Assembly (NCBI GenBank): GCA_000733355.1 | Contig: JNVV01000003.1 | Coordinates: 1,382,505-1,446,504, forward strand | Reading direction: 5' to 3' | Source of the DNA: Falciphora oryzae | Taxonomy: Eukaryota > Ascomycota > Sordariomycetes > Magnaporthales > Magnaporthaceae | Length of the DNA: 64,000 nt | In this document: one piece after another, positions 1-11,141 of the stretch | Position numbering within the stretch: position 1 is the first letter of the stretch | Layout of the letters: each line of letters opens with the position of its first letter | The notes under the pieces: generated by a model | The model's database searches: none | What the model saw: the letters and a program-made list of their open reading frames with translations, nothing else | What the model was told of the DNA's origin: nothing | Position numbers and translations under genes: made by a program

Positions 1-138
1 GCCTCGGTCGAGTCCCCGAATGGAGCATTTTGGGTGGAGGGTCCATCGACTCCAGTCCCGCAGGCCTTGAATTTGGTTCTGGAAAGGACCAAGACGCATC
101 AATGGAAAAGGGTGCGCAAAACGGAACCGTATCAGTAA
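1..138 (+). CDS. possible C-terminal end of an upstream gene (partial)
   Basis: The first reading frame is open from the left edge to a TAA at 136-138 (46 codons) and ends with a basic segment. It may be the end of a gene that begins outside the window. A gtaagc motif overlaps the stop (CA|GTAAGC), so this could instead be an exon that is spliced further on. No domain is recognisable, and chance openness in GC-rich DNA is possible. Confidence 0.2.
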   Translation, partial: ASVESPNGAFWVEGPSTPVPQALNLVLERTKTHQWKRVRKTEPYQ

Positions 139-934
139 GCTCGGAAACAACCGGGGCTCGAAGCAGTGGAGCACAGGAGGCGTTGATTACTGAAAGGACG
201 AATGGGACGATAGCATCAATGAAGACTTGTGCTGGAACACCACAAATTCATGCTGCAGGCTTGCTTCCCTGTCCGCGGCTCTTTCTGGGGCGCCTACCGG
301 CACCAGCGTGTCGGGATCCACCCCTGCAGCCGAGGCTTGTGTGCCACCGGCCAGCAACTTTTTCCTTTTGACGCGACCTCATTCGCCAGTGCGTCGGCCC
401 ATCCGCTGGGCCCCTTGGACGGGCAATCTCTGCCGCTGATCGCCAGGGCCTTGTTTCCCGGCATCACACCCTCGAAAGCCCCACCTGGACTTCGCCTCTG
501 GACGCTGTCGGGGCTCCGATGGGATTTTTCAACTCCCTTTTTGTGATTATCTTCCGTCCCACTCGAGCCGACTGCCTCGGCAAGACCGCGAACGAGCCAG
601 CTCCTTGGGTTGCATGGTTGACACCGCGGACTTGCCGGAAGGCGGCGCCGAGCGTCGACTTGACTGGAGCATGACGGAATGCCGAAAATCGCTGGTTCCG
701 CGTCGCGGCGGAGGGGCGATGATATATATCGGGAGGATGGCCATGCTGGCCAAGGGTTCGTCCTGTCATGTCGGTTTTTGCCCTGTCGACTTGTCTCAGA
801 CAGCAGCCCCCGTGGGTTATAGTCCAAAGCATCACACCTTGAATACCAGCTTACTAAAGTAATTTTGGTTCTTCTGTCACCTTGTTCCTGGGCTTTGGCA
901 AGCAGATAACTTCGCCATCGCTGCCATAGCCGCC
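139..934 (+). promoter_or_regulatory. upstream region of the P450 gene
   Basis: No convincing gene is seen. Several GC-driven open frames exist on both strands, without start context, domain or splice support. A TATATAT stretch at 723-729, about 210 bp before the P450 start, is a plausible TATA element. The rest gives no recognisable signal. Confidence 0.35.
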
Positions 935-2842
935 ATGTCTTCCGGGCTGTTTTACCTCCTGGGCGACGCCCCGTCAACCGCAAGAGAGGTGGAAATCCCT
1001 TCAGGCACCGACGAGGAGGGCCTCCAGCACCTGGTGTCGTCACACTTCGCCATCGTCGATCCGTCCGGTAAGCAGTCCGCTCTCCATCGCACGTCACCCA
1101 GGGCACCCGCTAACGCTGTTTGTCTCCAGGTGTTGGTTTCGTCTCGCCCGCTGTGGCCCTAACCACAGTCGCCGAGGTGCTGGCTGCTGCAGACCCGGTT
1201 GCCATCACTATCGATGGCAAGGCAGTTCGTGAAGTTCCCGGCCCGACAGGGCTGCCCTTCATCGGGAACTACTTTGAAGTGTACCCAGACCATCTCGGCA
1301 ACCATCAGCGGCTGTTCGAGAAGTACGGGCCCATGTTCAAGACAAATAACATGGGGAGCGTCATTTACCACACAAACGACCCCCGGCTGGCAAACATCGT
1401 CTTTGCGGAGAGCGACTTCTTCAGCAAGAAGCTGATCGAGGGTCATCCGCTGCACCCCATCAAAAACAAGGAAGCCGGCGTCTTCCTGGGGGATACCGAC
1501 ACTCCCGAGTGGCGCGAGATTCACAAGTTCCTGCCTCCTGCGCTAGGGCCCAAGGCCGTGAGGCATTACGCACCCACGATGCAAACAACCGTTGAGGACT
1601 CGTTCAGAGCTTTCGACGAGCTCGATGAGAAAGACGAGGTATGGCCAGCCCATATTCTGAATCCCTTTTCCTCTGGTTACTTGGTTTGCCCTCCAATCTT
1701 ACTTAGTCTTGCTAACACTCCCTCCCTGCAGGCCTGGAACGTCTACTCGTACATGCTCAAGCTTGGCTCGCAAGCGGTCGGCAAGCTTGTGCTAGGTCTT
1801 AACTTCAACCACTTCACTTCAGCAAACGCGCCGCCACACGAGATGGTCATTCGAATCGCGCAGTCGCTGGAGTTGAACAAGAAGGTGACGGCTATGGGCA
1901 GCTGGTATGGGATGCTGCCATTTGGCCCCCCGCAACAGCTTCGCGACGCCAGGGTCAGGATAGAACAGATGATGCAGGAGTCGATCGCCAACGCTTCCAA
2001 GGGTGTCGAGGATCTGGAGCTCCAGGAGGCAGCCGTCACCGCCGAGAACATGGTTGGTAAGTGTTGACGGGCTCAACGGCAAGCGTATTTGCTGGGCTTT
2101 ACTGGCTTTTTGCTGCTGCTGTGACTAACTCTGGCCCCTTCTCTACCCAGACTATATTCTCCGCGCAACGGACAGCAAGGGCAACAAGGTGCCCAGGAGC
2201 AGGATCCTCGAGCCCCTCGTTGTGGCGACGGGCGCTGGCTTCACGACCACCAGCTCACTCCTGTCGTGGCTGATCTACGGGCTGGTCAAGTACGAGGGCA
2301 TGCAGGACCGACTACTCCAGGAGCTGATCGACAACGGCTTCGACGAGGACACGCAGGTGACGGCGGACCTGACCAACCGCCTCACGTTCCTGGACAAGTA
2401 TATCAAGGAGACGCAGCGGCGGCACAACCCGTCGTACCAGCCGGCGCGGACGGCCAAGGTGGACATGGTGCTGCCGGGAGGGCTGCGGCTGCCCAAGGAC
2501 GCAATCGTGATCCCCGCGCTGCACCACATCCACAACAACGCTGACATCTGGGACAACCCGGCGCGGTTCGATCCGGACCGCTGGGACACGGACGCGGTCA
2601 AAAACCGGCCGGCGGGCTCGTACGTACCCTTCGCGGCCGGGCCGCGCATGTGCATCGGCTTCAACTTTGCGCTGCAGGAGGTCAAGGTGTTCCTCCCCAA
2701 GCTCGTGTACCGCTACGAGTTCAGCCTAGCGCACGACGGCCCCATCGAGTACGACCCCATGTTCCAGCTCATCAGGCCGGACAACCTGTACGTCCGCGCG
2801 AGGCGCCGAGTCAAGTTCCCTCCCAAGAGCGAACTAGCGTGA
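935..2842 (+). CDS. cytochrome P450 monooxygenase
   Basis: Four exons (935-1067, 1130-1638, 1732-2056, 2151-2842) join in phase to a 552-residue protein, a normal P450 length. A proline-rich hinge (PGPTGLPFIGNYF) follows the N-terminus. The oxygen-binding I-helix shows the A/G-G-x-T-T pattern (GAGFTTT). The K-helix ExxR pair is E409/R412 (KETQRR), and the heme-binding loop FAAGPRMCIG carries the axial ligand Cys490. The loop has Ala in place of the first Gly of the usual FxxGxRxCxG motif. The N-terminus is not a clear membrane anchor, so its location is uncertain. Reaction and substrate cannot be inferred, and no redox partner or biosynthetic core gene lies beside it. The CYP family is not assigned. 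Confidence 0.92.
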
Positions 2843-3935
2843 GGAGATTATTCCAGGCGGGATGCGGTGACAAAGTGATCCTTCTCTTTATTTGCTCTTT
2901 TTATTCGGTTGTACCCATTGAGCGCTTACGGGTTGTATAAAGGAGCACCATGGCGTCAAATAAGGAGAAACTCAGCATAGATATAGACACGGTTGGATAC
3001 TACCTCAGCTAGACAGGATTACCTGCTCGTTTGTTTCCTCAGGCTATGTGTTTCCCTGGGCTGTGCAATTTCTATCCCGACGAAGAGGAAACAATGTCTG
3101 CGGACCTAGAAAGTTTGACATTCAACGTCAACAATCACGACGATCGACTGTAACTCTCGCCAGCGTGTCCAACTTCTTGCCATCAACTGCGTCACGGATC
3201 ATTCGGGCCCAGCCGCCCACCGTGGCCAAGACGGCGCCGTCGCTGCCGACTTGGCCAGGGTCCGACATGTGGTGATGCGCGGTTGCCGCCAGCCACATCA
3301 AAACCCATGCAATCCGGACTATGCCGACGGGCGCGCGTGGGCATGCCGAGTCGCCGAACCCAGCCCCCAAGTGGACTGGCGGCGGCGCTCTTGGCCTTTC
3401 TTGGGAGCGGTCTGCTGTTCTTCTTTTGCCCCTCTGCACGCTCACCTAAATTTAAATGAGAGTTGGTTTGGCAGGGATCAAGTCGATCGGCCTCTCATTT
3501 TTTCTTAGGTCATCGTGCTCTGTTCCTGCAGCGGTACCGCCCTTTTTCCCTGCGTCAAGTGCTGGTCCGATGTTTCGATGTTGCGTAAGCTCTGCCCAGT
3601 GTTCCTGCTTGAGCCACATCGCGGACCCCACAATTATGGGTTGACGAGGCCTGACGTCACAGCTCAATGACTTGACCTCATCGGGGAAACCCAGTACTTA
3701 ATTAAAGGGGTGCAGTGCTCGTCCATTGCTCCATCCAGGGGGAGCTTTTTTTTTTTTTTTTTTTTTGCTAGACACGACGCTGCAATTCGTTTGAAACACA
3801 GTTGAGGCTCGAATCGACCAAACGAACAAGACCGTATACCCGACCGACTTTGATTGGCCAGCACACCGACGCTGAGAGCGAAGCAGCCCATTCAGAAACA
3901 AAAGACCCCGACAAGCGCACCCACCCACACTCAAC
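2843..3935. promoter_or_regulatory. P450 3' region and upstream region of the PMP3-like gene
   Basis: No gene is supported. A perfect palindromic CRE/ATF site TGACGTCA lies at 3652-3659, an AGGGG (STRE-like) pentamer at 3706-3710, and a run of about 20 T at 3747-3766, all before the small membrane-peptide gene. CRE and STRE sites are known stress elements in yeasts; their use here is inferred. Confidence 0.4.
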
Positions 3936-4318
3936 ATGACGCACGGCACTTCGTCGACGGTGAGTAGCCCGAAATCGCCTAGATCGAGCTGGAGTGAGAT
4001 GCATCTGGACAGACACTGACCGGATGCTCTCCCCGGGTTGCAGTCCGACGTCCTCCTTTATTTGTTGGCCATCCTGGTGCCTCCCGTCCCCGTCTTCCTG
4101 GTCAACGGCTGTGGGGCAGATTTCCTCATCAACATTGGCCTCACTATTCTTGGTTGGATTCCCGGCACGATCCGTAAGTTTCGCCATCTTTTGCCATCCT
4201 TTCCCGCGATCCTACCAGCCTCACGAACCATATGCTGATTTCGGTGGTCGACCAACCAGACGCATGGTGGATCATCGCCAAGCAAGATCCCGCGAAGAGG
4301 GGAGTCAAGAGATATTAG
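3936..4318 (+). CDS. PMP3: PMP3/RCI2-type stress-responsive plasma membrane proteolipid
   Basis: Three small exons (3936-3959, 4044-4173, 4260-4318) encode 70 residues. The protein has two hydrophobic helices (LLYLLAILVPPVPVFLV and LINIGLTILGWIPGTIHAWW) separated by a short NGCGADF turn, the hallmark of the PMP3/UPF0057 family. These proteolipids influence plasma-membrane potential and salt tolerance in yeast and plants. The first exon adds only eight residues (MTHGTSST). The start is chosen because it gives phase continuity across both introns and sits in a good context (caacATGac). The upstream region has CRE and STRE-like motifs that fit stress induction. The family assignment is secure; the physiological role here is inferred. 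Confidence 0.9.
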
Positions 4319-5491
4319 TTTGACTTGTCATCTTTGTTGGCGGAAGAGGTAGCACAGCACCCGACAAGGCAGGCCCTCGGACGAGAATCTCCCTGCAGCG
4401 GTTTTTTAATAATGTGGCTTTAGCGCTGGGGGGAGGCGACGGGGGCTTTTCTCCCTTGGCCTGGACGTGCGTGCTTGTTAATAAAGACATTGATACCAAG
4501 ATATTGATACCAAGCACTTTGGCAGTTGCCCACTGTCGTCTGGAAGGAGTCCACCACGTGGGTGGCGCAATACCAAGACCAATATGGAGAGCCAACGCCG
4601 CATAAGCGAACAATGGTAATGGATTACTACGTCTATTGGCATGCCCATTCTTTCGCCATCTCAAATTGCTTTTGCGGTAACATCCGCAGTCGGAATATCC
4701 GACGCTGGCTGGCTACCTGGGTACCAAGATTCGTCACCTTGCCGCCAACGCATCATGGCGATAAACGGTTGCAGCAGCAGTCGTGGCGGCGTCTTTTGGC
4801 CGCGGCAGCTTTTCATTAATTACACAGAAGAAACAAATTTGGACTCGGCATGTGTTGTGCGTTTCCAGATCTGTTAAATCCGGCATGTCGATCGTCCTGC
4901 TTCCTGAGGTTTCATCGGCGGCCATAGCACGTCGCGTTAAATATCAATACGCCATCCTCATCTCCTTTTGTGCAACGGCGGCGTATTGCGTCCGCGCAAT
5001 CACCACAGAGGCAAGAGCACAGATCTCAGGGCGAGAAGTGGGCGCGGGAGTTGGGGTTTGGCCGCCCCCGCCGCAACGGGCCTGGAGATAAACTCAACGG
5101 AGTTTAAGATGGATCGGCCCACCCACGTGGACAATCGTGCGTCTTTTATTGTCTTCGATGCTTGTGCTCGAGCTTCAGCGTGTGTTCTTCTGTGGATCGT
5201 TCTGGACGGGGTGAGTGCATGCAATGCACCATGTCCCTGGGGCAATTAATTTGCGGGAGCGCATACGGAGCTTTAAATCTTGGACAAGCGCCTGAGCACA
5301 ACGACCTTGTGCTTGGTAATCCCTCGTCAACCCAAAGGGGAATTATACAAGCCCGAGGAGCCGCAACCCCGGTCCTGGCCTGGTCGATGATTTTCCCTAG
5401 GCAACAGACAACACCCCACGACAACCGTACGAAAGCGGAGGGGGAAAAAACTTTGTTCGGACGGAGTGCGGGTTAAGTTCGCGATAGACAG
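4319..5491. other. intergenic region before the retrotransposon
   Basis: No gene is supported. Open frames are short and lack domains or splice structure. A short direct duplication (gataccaagatattgataccaag) lies around 4490-4512. Nothing else was seen. Confidence 0.4.
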
Positions 5492-5496
5492 ATGAC

Positions 5497-5668
5497 TGTT
5501 GCATGCGGTGCAGGAATTGATTAGTCAAATGCACGGACGTGTTGGGCAGGACGCGCTGCAGGCAAAATTTGCGGGGAATCTATCCCAGCGGGCATGGAGC
5601 ATCATCAATCAAACAGATCAATCAATCAATCCAATCAGATCAATTCATTCTCGTTACGCTGTGCAACA
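5497..5668 (+). repeat. 5' LTR of the copia element
   Basis: A 172-bp direct repeat matching 10965-11136 at all but three sites. It has TG...CA ends and a short TGTTGC/GCAACA inverted terminus. It contains the simple-sequence stretch atcaatcaatcaatcc. The three differences are A here versus G in the 3' copy. Confidence 0.95.
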
Positions 5669-5690
5669 GATTAAGAGTCTCATTCGCGTT
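5669..5690 (+). other. putative primer-binding site (half-tRNA type)
   Basis: The sequence directly after the 5' LTR starts gattaagagtctcat. Its reverse complement reads through the anticodon stem and loop of a eukaryotic tRNA-Lys(CUU), with loop CUCUUAA preceded by UGAGA; about 15 nt match. Copia-type elements are known to prime from internal tRNA cuts near the anticodon. Use of tRNA-Lys is inferred, because the tRNA gene itself is not in this window. Confidence 0.5.
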
Positions 5691-5734
5691 GTCCAGTTTA
5701 CCGCGCAAATCAGCAGCGTCCAACGACACCAACA

Positions 5735-8700
5735 ATGGCTACCACCGAGTACGGCCCAACCCTCGAGGACTACACCGGTTGGAAGGGATGGAATACGGCC
5801 TTCCTACGGAAAGTCGATTCCCTCAACCTGACGCCCTTCGTTTTGGGCGAAGAAGAGTGGCCTCGACTCCCCTCGCCTCCGAGAATCTCGCAGACAAGCC
5901 AAGAAGCCCCCCAAGGTCCTCCTTCGAAAAGAAACACGCGGCTGAAAAACACGAACTCCACTCCTTCGACGTCCACGGAGGTCCCGGCCGATCCCTCGAA
6001 CCAAAAGAACGCCTCCGAAATCATATCCGACTCTTTGGGTGTGCCTTTCCAAAAGAAAATGGCCGGCTATCAGCATGCCCTACACATATACAAGGAGGGA
6101 TACAAAAACGCACAAAGCATTTACAAATGGATGGACCAGACGGTTTGCGAAACCCTAAAGAATAGGCACTTTGCTTTAAAGAACGGGCATATAGGGGTCG
6201 CTATCCAAAAGAGCTATGCCAATCTCCAAGAATACGGGGAATCCTACTCCTTCGAGAACCAGGAAACGGCGAAAGCCGCATACAAAAAAATTATGCGAAA
6301 ACCGAAAAATCTCAAAGACATGGTCAAATGGATCAAAAAATTCGAACAAGTCATAAAGGACGGAACCCAAGCCGAGATTACAAAGGCCACCACGCCCTCA
6401 ATCTGGTTCCCTGCAATTATTAGAGCTGTAAGCGGATACTATAGGTCTTAGGCTTCACAAGCACGCAAAGACCATCAAAATAGCATCAAACGCGGGCTCC
6501 TAAGGCACTCAGATATTGCGAAAGAGATTCGGCACGAGATGGGCACGGAGGACATGCTCATCGTTAGGCCCAAAAGCGTCAAAGGGGCAAGGTTCGTAGC
6601 AACCGGTTCAGGGGGCGCCACGGGATCCGGGCCCAAAAAAGCTAAAAAAAGGAGCGAGTTATTTTCCGACGATAATACCGAAACCGTTACCCGCAACCCA
6701 CCGCGGAAGCGAAGCTTACCGGCGTCCAGATCCGATGATCAAGCTCCCAAGGCCAAATCGAACTCCCGAAAAATGTACCGAAAGGGAACATCCGATTCAC
6801 CCCCAAAAGCCGTCTGCCGCGTATGTAGCCAAAACAGGCACAAAGCGGAAAAGTGCTTTTATATCCTAAAGGAGCTTGCGCCGGATTGGTGGACACCGTC
6901 AAAGCCTATACAACAGCTCATCAAATACAAGCGCAAGGAGGACAGAAAGTTAGATGCTCTCATCAAAAAAATACGCCGGGAACATCAAAAAGGAAAACAA
7001 AAAAAAAACGAACGGGCAATACTTTGGGCGAACCATATAAAGGAAATTAAAGCCAAGGATTAACTAGTCCGACGAGTGGGAATCGTCCTAAACGCTCTAA
7101 CGATCACAATAAACGAAGCAACCTACCGCGCTATTTTTAACGTAAGCGACTACCCACTCCACCGGTCCACGATCCTCGACTCCGGGGCCACCATCCACAT
7201 TTTCAACAACCCAAGCCGGTTCCGGAATTTTCGGTACGCCACGGCCGGAAATTACGTACAAGCAGGCTCAAAAAAGCTCCAGGTCACTAGCTACGGAGAA
7301 GTGACCCTGGTAACCTCAACGGGATTTGGATCGAGCCAAATCCGGCTACGCAATACGGCTTTAATCGAAAGGTTCGCTTGCAACGTGGTCTCTCTCGTAT
7401 GCTTAATGCGGAAAGGCTGGTGGTAGGATACAAAGCGGAACCCACCTGCACTTAAAAACAGCGACGATCAACTCCTCGCTATCACTCCCAACAAGCACAA
7501 TCAATTCGTTATCGAGTATAACTACACTGCAAAAGGCCAGGGGGAGGATCAAGGTGCCCTGGCAGCGGATAAACAACCCAACGATCCACCGGCAAAACAG
7601 TAAAACTCTCGGCACTACCGTCAAAGTCCCCCAGGGGACGGGACTCTTTGGCACCTCCGGTTCGGCCACCCGGGGCCCAACGTGCTTGCAAGGGCGACCC
7701 AGGGTACAGCCGGACTTAGGCTAAAAGGTCCTCCAACAGCCAAATGCGAGGCGTGCGCCTGTGCCAAAATAAAGCAGGTTATAAATCGAATGCCCGGAAA
7801 GAGTTGGACAGAGCCTGGAAACTCTATCTCGGTGGACTATGGATACTTTCGAAAAGATCTACAAAGCCTCAAATACTGGATACACTTCCACGACGACTGG
7901 AGCGGGTATGCTTGGACCTACTTCTCTATGGAAAAGTCAACAAGCGAGCTTTGGCGGTGCTACAGGGACCTCAGGGCCTTATTATACAATCTCTATAAAA
8001 TAAAGATCAAACGAGTCCGCTCCAACAACGAATTTACCACCAAACTTTAGGAGGAGGGCCTTAAAAAAGACGGAATCAAGCCTAGGCCCTCCGCACCGTA
8101 TACCCAGGCTCAAAACGGCGCCGCCAAGCGCATAGGAGGCTTGCTGGCCGAAAAAACGCGCGCCATGCTACTACACGCCAACCTTCCCCGAAACCTCTGG
8201 ACCGAAGCAGCTTCCGCAGCCACATATCTGCATAACAGGCTGCCGGCACAAAGGTTCAATTGGCAGTCCCCATACAAACGTTTCATAGGCTATCTGGCGA
8301 ACCGTGATGGACACGCAACGGCCGCGAAACAGCCGCGCCAAACGCATTTACGTGCTTACGGCTGCAAGGTTTATATCCTAACCGCAACGGGGAGGCTCAT
8401 AAAGAAAGTGGAAAACAAAACCAACTCGAAGGCGATAATCGGCTTTTTGGTTGGATACGATTCTGTCAACATCTACAAGGTCTAAGCGCCTGGGTTAAGG
8501 AAGGTTGTACGCGTCAAAAACGTACTGTTCGACGAATCCAATTTCTATTCCGGAAAACCCGAAAACTATGCCAAAAGTACGTCCCAAAAAGTTGCCCTAA
8601 CATCGGAAGAGATTGCTACACGTCTTCAAAATACACTTGTAAATGCAAATGGAAAAATAAACTCAGTTCTAAGTCCAAACCCCGAACCGGAAAACCAGCC

Positions 8701-10888
8701 TACAAAGCTAAACGCCACCGGAATGTGGTGGGCAGACTCAGGACTAGGAATAAGGTCGAAGCGAGATACCCAAACGTGGGCCCCTGTAAAACATATCCAA
8801 GGGGGTTGGGATTGTAACAACGCGCCAAAAACTGATCACCTCTTAGCCAGTCAAACCAAACAAGCCTATCCGAATCCCAACAATACTCCAATCCAATCTC
8901 CCAACGCGTTTGCCGCCCTAACTATGCCCGAGGGGGTGTTAGGAACCCGGGAAACCTTGGCCAAAGCGGCACCCCAAAAGTGGATGGCAGCCTTCGAGGC
9001 GGGCCAGGTCTCAGGGGGTGCGGGCAAAGTGGACGGGCGTCTAGAAACCAAAGCGTCGATGGCGCGCAGAGCACGGACAGGGCGTCTACAGCACCCAAAC
9101 CAGCTGCCACAAACACTATCGAACGAGGAGATTCTCAAGCGGGCATCGCGGGGCCGTTTGCACCGACGCGACGCCCCCAATCCGCCAAAAAACCAATGGC
9201 AATTAGACAATCACCCACTGGAACGCCTTCACCGAAAAGCACAACGAGCCCACATAAGGAGTCACCATAAAATGCGCTCGTAGGACGTGGTAGATAAGGT
9301 GGAAAAAAATGGGCAACAGCTGCTCGACTGCATATGGGTATTCGTGCACAAATTCGATAAGCACGGGAAATTCCAAAAATGCAAAGCACGCCTCGTTGTT
9401 CGGGGAAATCAGCAACAAATCGCATCGGGAGAAACAACCTACGCGTCTACCCTGGCTGCGCGTTCCTTCAGAATTATACTGGCGCTCGCAGCAAAGTACG
9501 ACTGGGAAATCCTCCAATACGATGTTACCAACGCCTTCGTCCACGCACCTCTTAAAAAGACGGTATACATGAGGATGCCAAGTGGATTCCGAGAGAACGG
9601 CAAGGTCTATCGCCTTAGGAAAGCACTATACGGCTTGCGCGAATCTCCTCTACTCTAGCAACAAAACCTAGGCGGTAGGCTGCAAAAACTCGGCTTCCAG
9701 GCTTTAAAAAACGAACCGTGTGTTTTCGTCAAAGATCAGGTAATGATCCTGGTTTACGTGGACGATCTCCTGGTTGTTTTTCCCCAAAATTGGCGCGAAT
9801 CCGCCATGCAAGCCGTCCAGGGTCTCAAACAAAAGTACAAAATAACTGGCGGCCACCCATTGCAATGGTTCCTAAGGATGCAAGTCCTAAAAGAAAGGCA
9901 GAAAAGGCGGATATACCTCTCTCAAGCCGGCTATATCGACAAAATCTCCAGGCTAGCCGACTCCGCGGCCCCTTCTCCGCCTCCGGCTACTCCCATAACG
10001 GCCGTAAAGCTAATCCCAGCGGAAATACGGGCATCGGCGAGCGAAATAAAAAGGTACCAGCGCAAAATAGGCTCGCTCCTATATGCTACAGTCACAGCCC
10101 GGCCGGATATCGCCTTCAGTATATCACGACTAAGCCGCTTCAACACCAACCCCTCTCCAGCCCACCACGAAGCAGCTGACCGAGTATTGCACTACCTATC
10201 TGGTAGCCGGAATCTCGGGCTATCGTTTGGTGGTGAGGAGGGCCTGGTGGTATACACAGACGCCTCGTACGGAGATAACAAACTCGACCGGGTTAGTTCA
10301 CAAGGATACGTGGTGAAGCTCTGTGGAGGGATCGTCGGCTGGAGAGCCAACAAGCAGCCTACAGTGGCTACGTCTACGTGCGAAGCGGAGCTCCTGGCCG
10401 TCTCTCAAAGCGCAAAAGAGGGCATCTTCATCAACCGACTCCTGCAGGAGCTATCCCCTACAATGCCCAAAGAGCTGAAACTTACTACCTTGAAGTCCTG
10501 GACCACCCGGATTCTATGTGACAACACGTCGACAATCCGAGTGCTTACGCCGGGAGAAGCCCGCCTAAACTCTCGGCTTAAGCACGTCGATATACACAAC
10601 TGCTGGGTGCGACAAAAAATACAGGCCGGTAGGGTAACCGTCGAGTACGTCCCAACGGACTCCCAACTGGCGGATGGGTTGACCAAACCCCTCACCAAGG
10701 CAAAATGGGAGGGATTTCTACAGCAGTTGGGACTTGTCGACGTTTCCCTGCAAATCTCGCTGGCAAAAAAGACGGAGATCGACCTGGAAAAGAAAGAAGA
10801 CGCACTCCCAGGGGGTGAGGCCGGCCTAGAGGCCCTCATGGAGGCGGCTGATACAGGTCCTACCCTCCCAATTACGACTGTCACGTGA
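5735..10888 (+). pseudogene. copia Gag-Pol polyprotein, interrupted by eight stops
   Basis: One reading frame runs from the ATG at 5735 to a TGA at 10886. It is broken by stops at 6449, 7061, 7424, 7601, 8048, 8483, 9281 and 9656. Domains in order: Gag with a CCHC zinc knuckle (C-x2-C-x4-H-x4-C, about 6815-6860); aspartic protease with DSGAT (about 7172-7190); a GAG-pre-integrase His-Cys region (LWHLRFGH, then CEACAC); the integrase core; reverse transcriptase with YVDD (about 9752-9765); and RNase H (TDASYGD to CEAELLA). In integrase the second catalytic Asp reads Asn (codon 8024) and the catalytic Glu reads Lys (codon 8126). The YVDD motif is intact. Most stops fall where relatives have Trp. 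Whether 7061 was once a natural Gag stop is unclear. Confidence 0.9.
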
Positions 10889-10955
10889 CGTTGGAAGGCC
10901 TGACTTTATCCCCTACCGGGATTTGAAGGCAGGAACCGCCGAAAGGGCGATCCCT

Positions 10956-10962
10956 GAGGGGG
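10956..10962 (+). other. polypurine tract before the 3' LTR
   Basis: GAGGGGG lies two bases before the 3' LTR. A purine run in this position is the expected plus-strand primer site of an LTR retrotransposon. Confidence 0.6.
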
Positions 10963-10964
10963 TG

Positions 10965-11136
10965 TGTTGCATGCGGTGCAGGAATTGATTAGTCAAGTGC
11001 ACGGACGTGTTGGGCAGGACGCGCTGCAGGCAAAATTTGCGGGGAATCTGTCCCAGCGGGCATGGAGCATCATCAATCAGACAGATCAATCAATCAATCC
11101 AATCAGATCAATTCATTCTCGTTACGCTGTGCAACA
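10965..11136 (+). repeat. 3' LTR of the copia element
   Basis: The second copy of the 172-bp LTR, ending in GCAACA and followed directly by the target duplication ATGAC (11137-11141). It keeps G at the three sites where the 5' copy has A. Confidence 0.95.
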
Positions 11137-11141
11137 ATGAC

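Larger units (their letters stand above)
5492..11141 (+). mobile_element. Ty1/copia LTR retrotransposon, full length, decayed
   Basis: Two 172-bp LTRs (5497-5668 and 10965-11136) begin TGTTGC and end GCAACA. They bracket an interior with Gag, protease, integrase, reverse transcriptase and RNase H in the Pseudoviridae (copia) order. A 5-bp target duplication ATGAC flanks the element (5492-5496 and 11137-11141), so it is one intact insertion. The two LTRs differ at three positions, each A in the 5' LTR and G in the 3' LTR. A purine run precedes the 3' LTR (10956-10962). The coding frame is broken by eight in-frame stops, so the copy is almost certainly not autonomous. Confidence 0.95.

Noticed and set aside
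294..1106. Minus-strand open frame of 270 codons overlapping the P450 start
   Set aside because: No domain, Arg/Pro-rich composition typical of GC shadow frames, and it overlaps the well-supported first P450 exons.
5735..7063. Gag open frames as an independent host gene
   Set aside because: They share one frame with protease, integrase and RT, carry a CCHC knuckle and lie between LTRs, so they belong to the retrotransposon.
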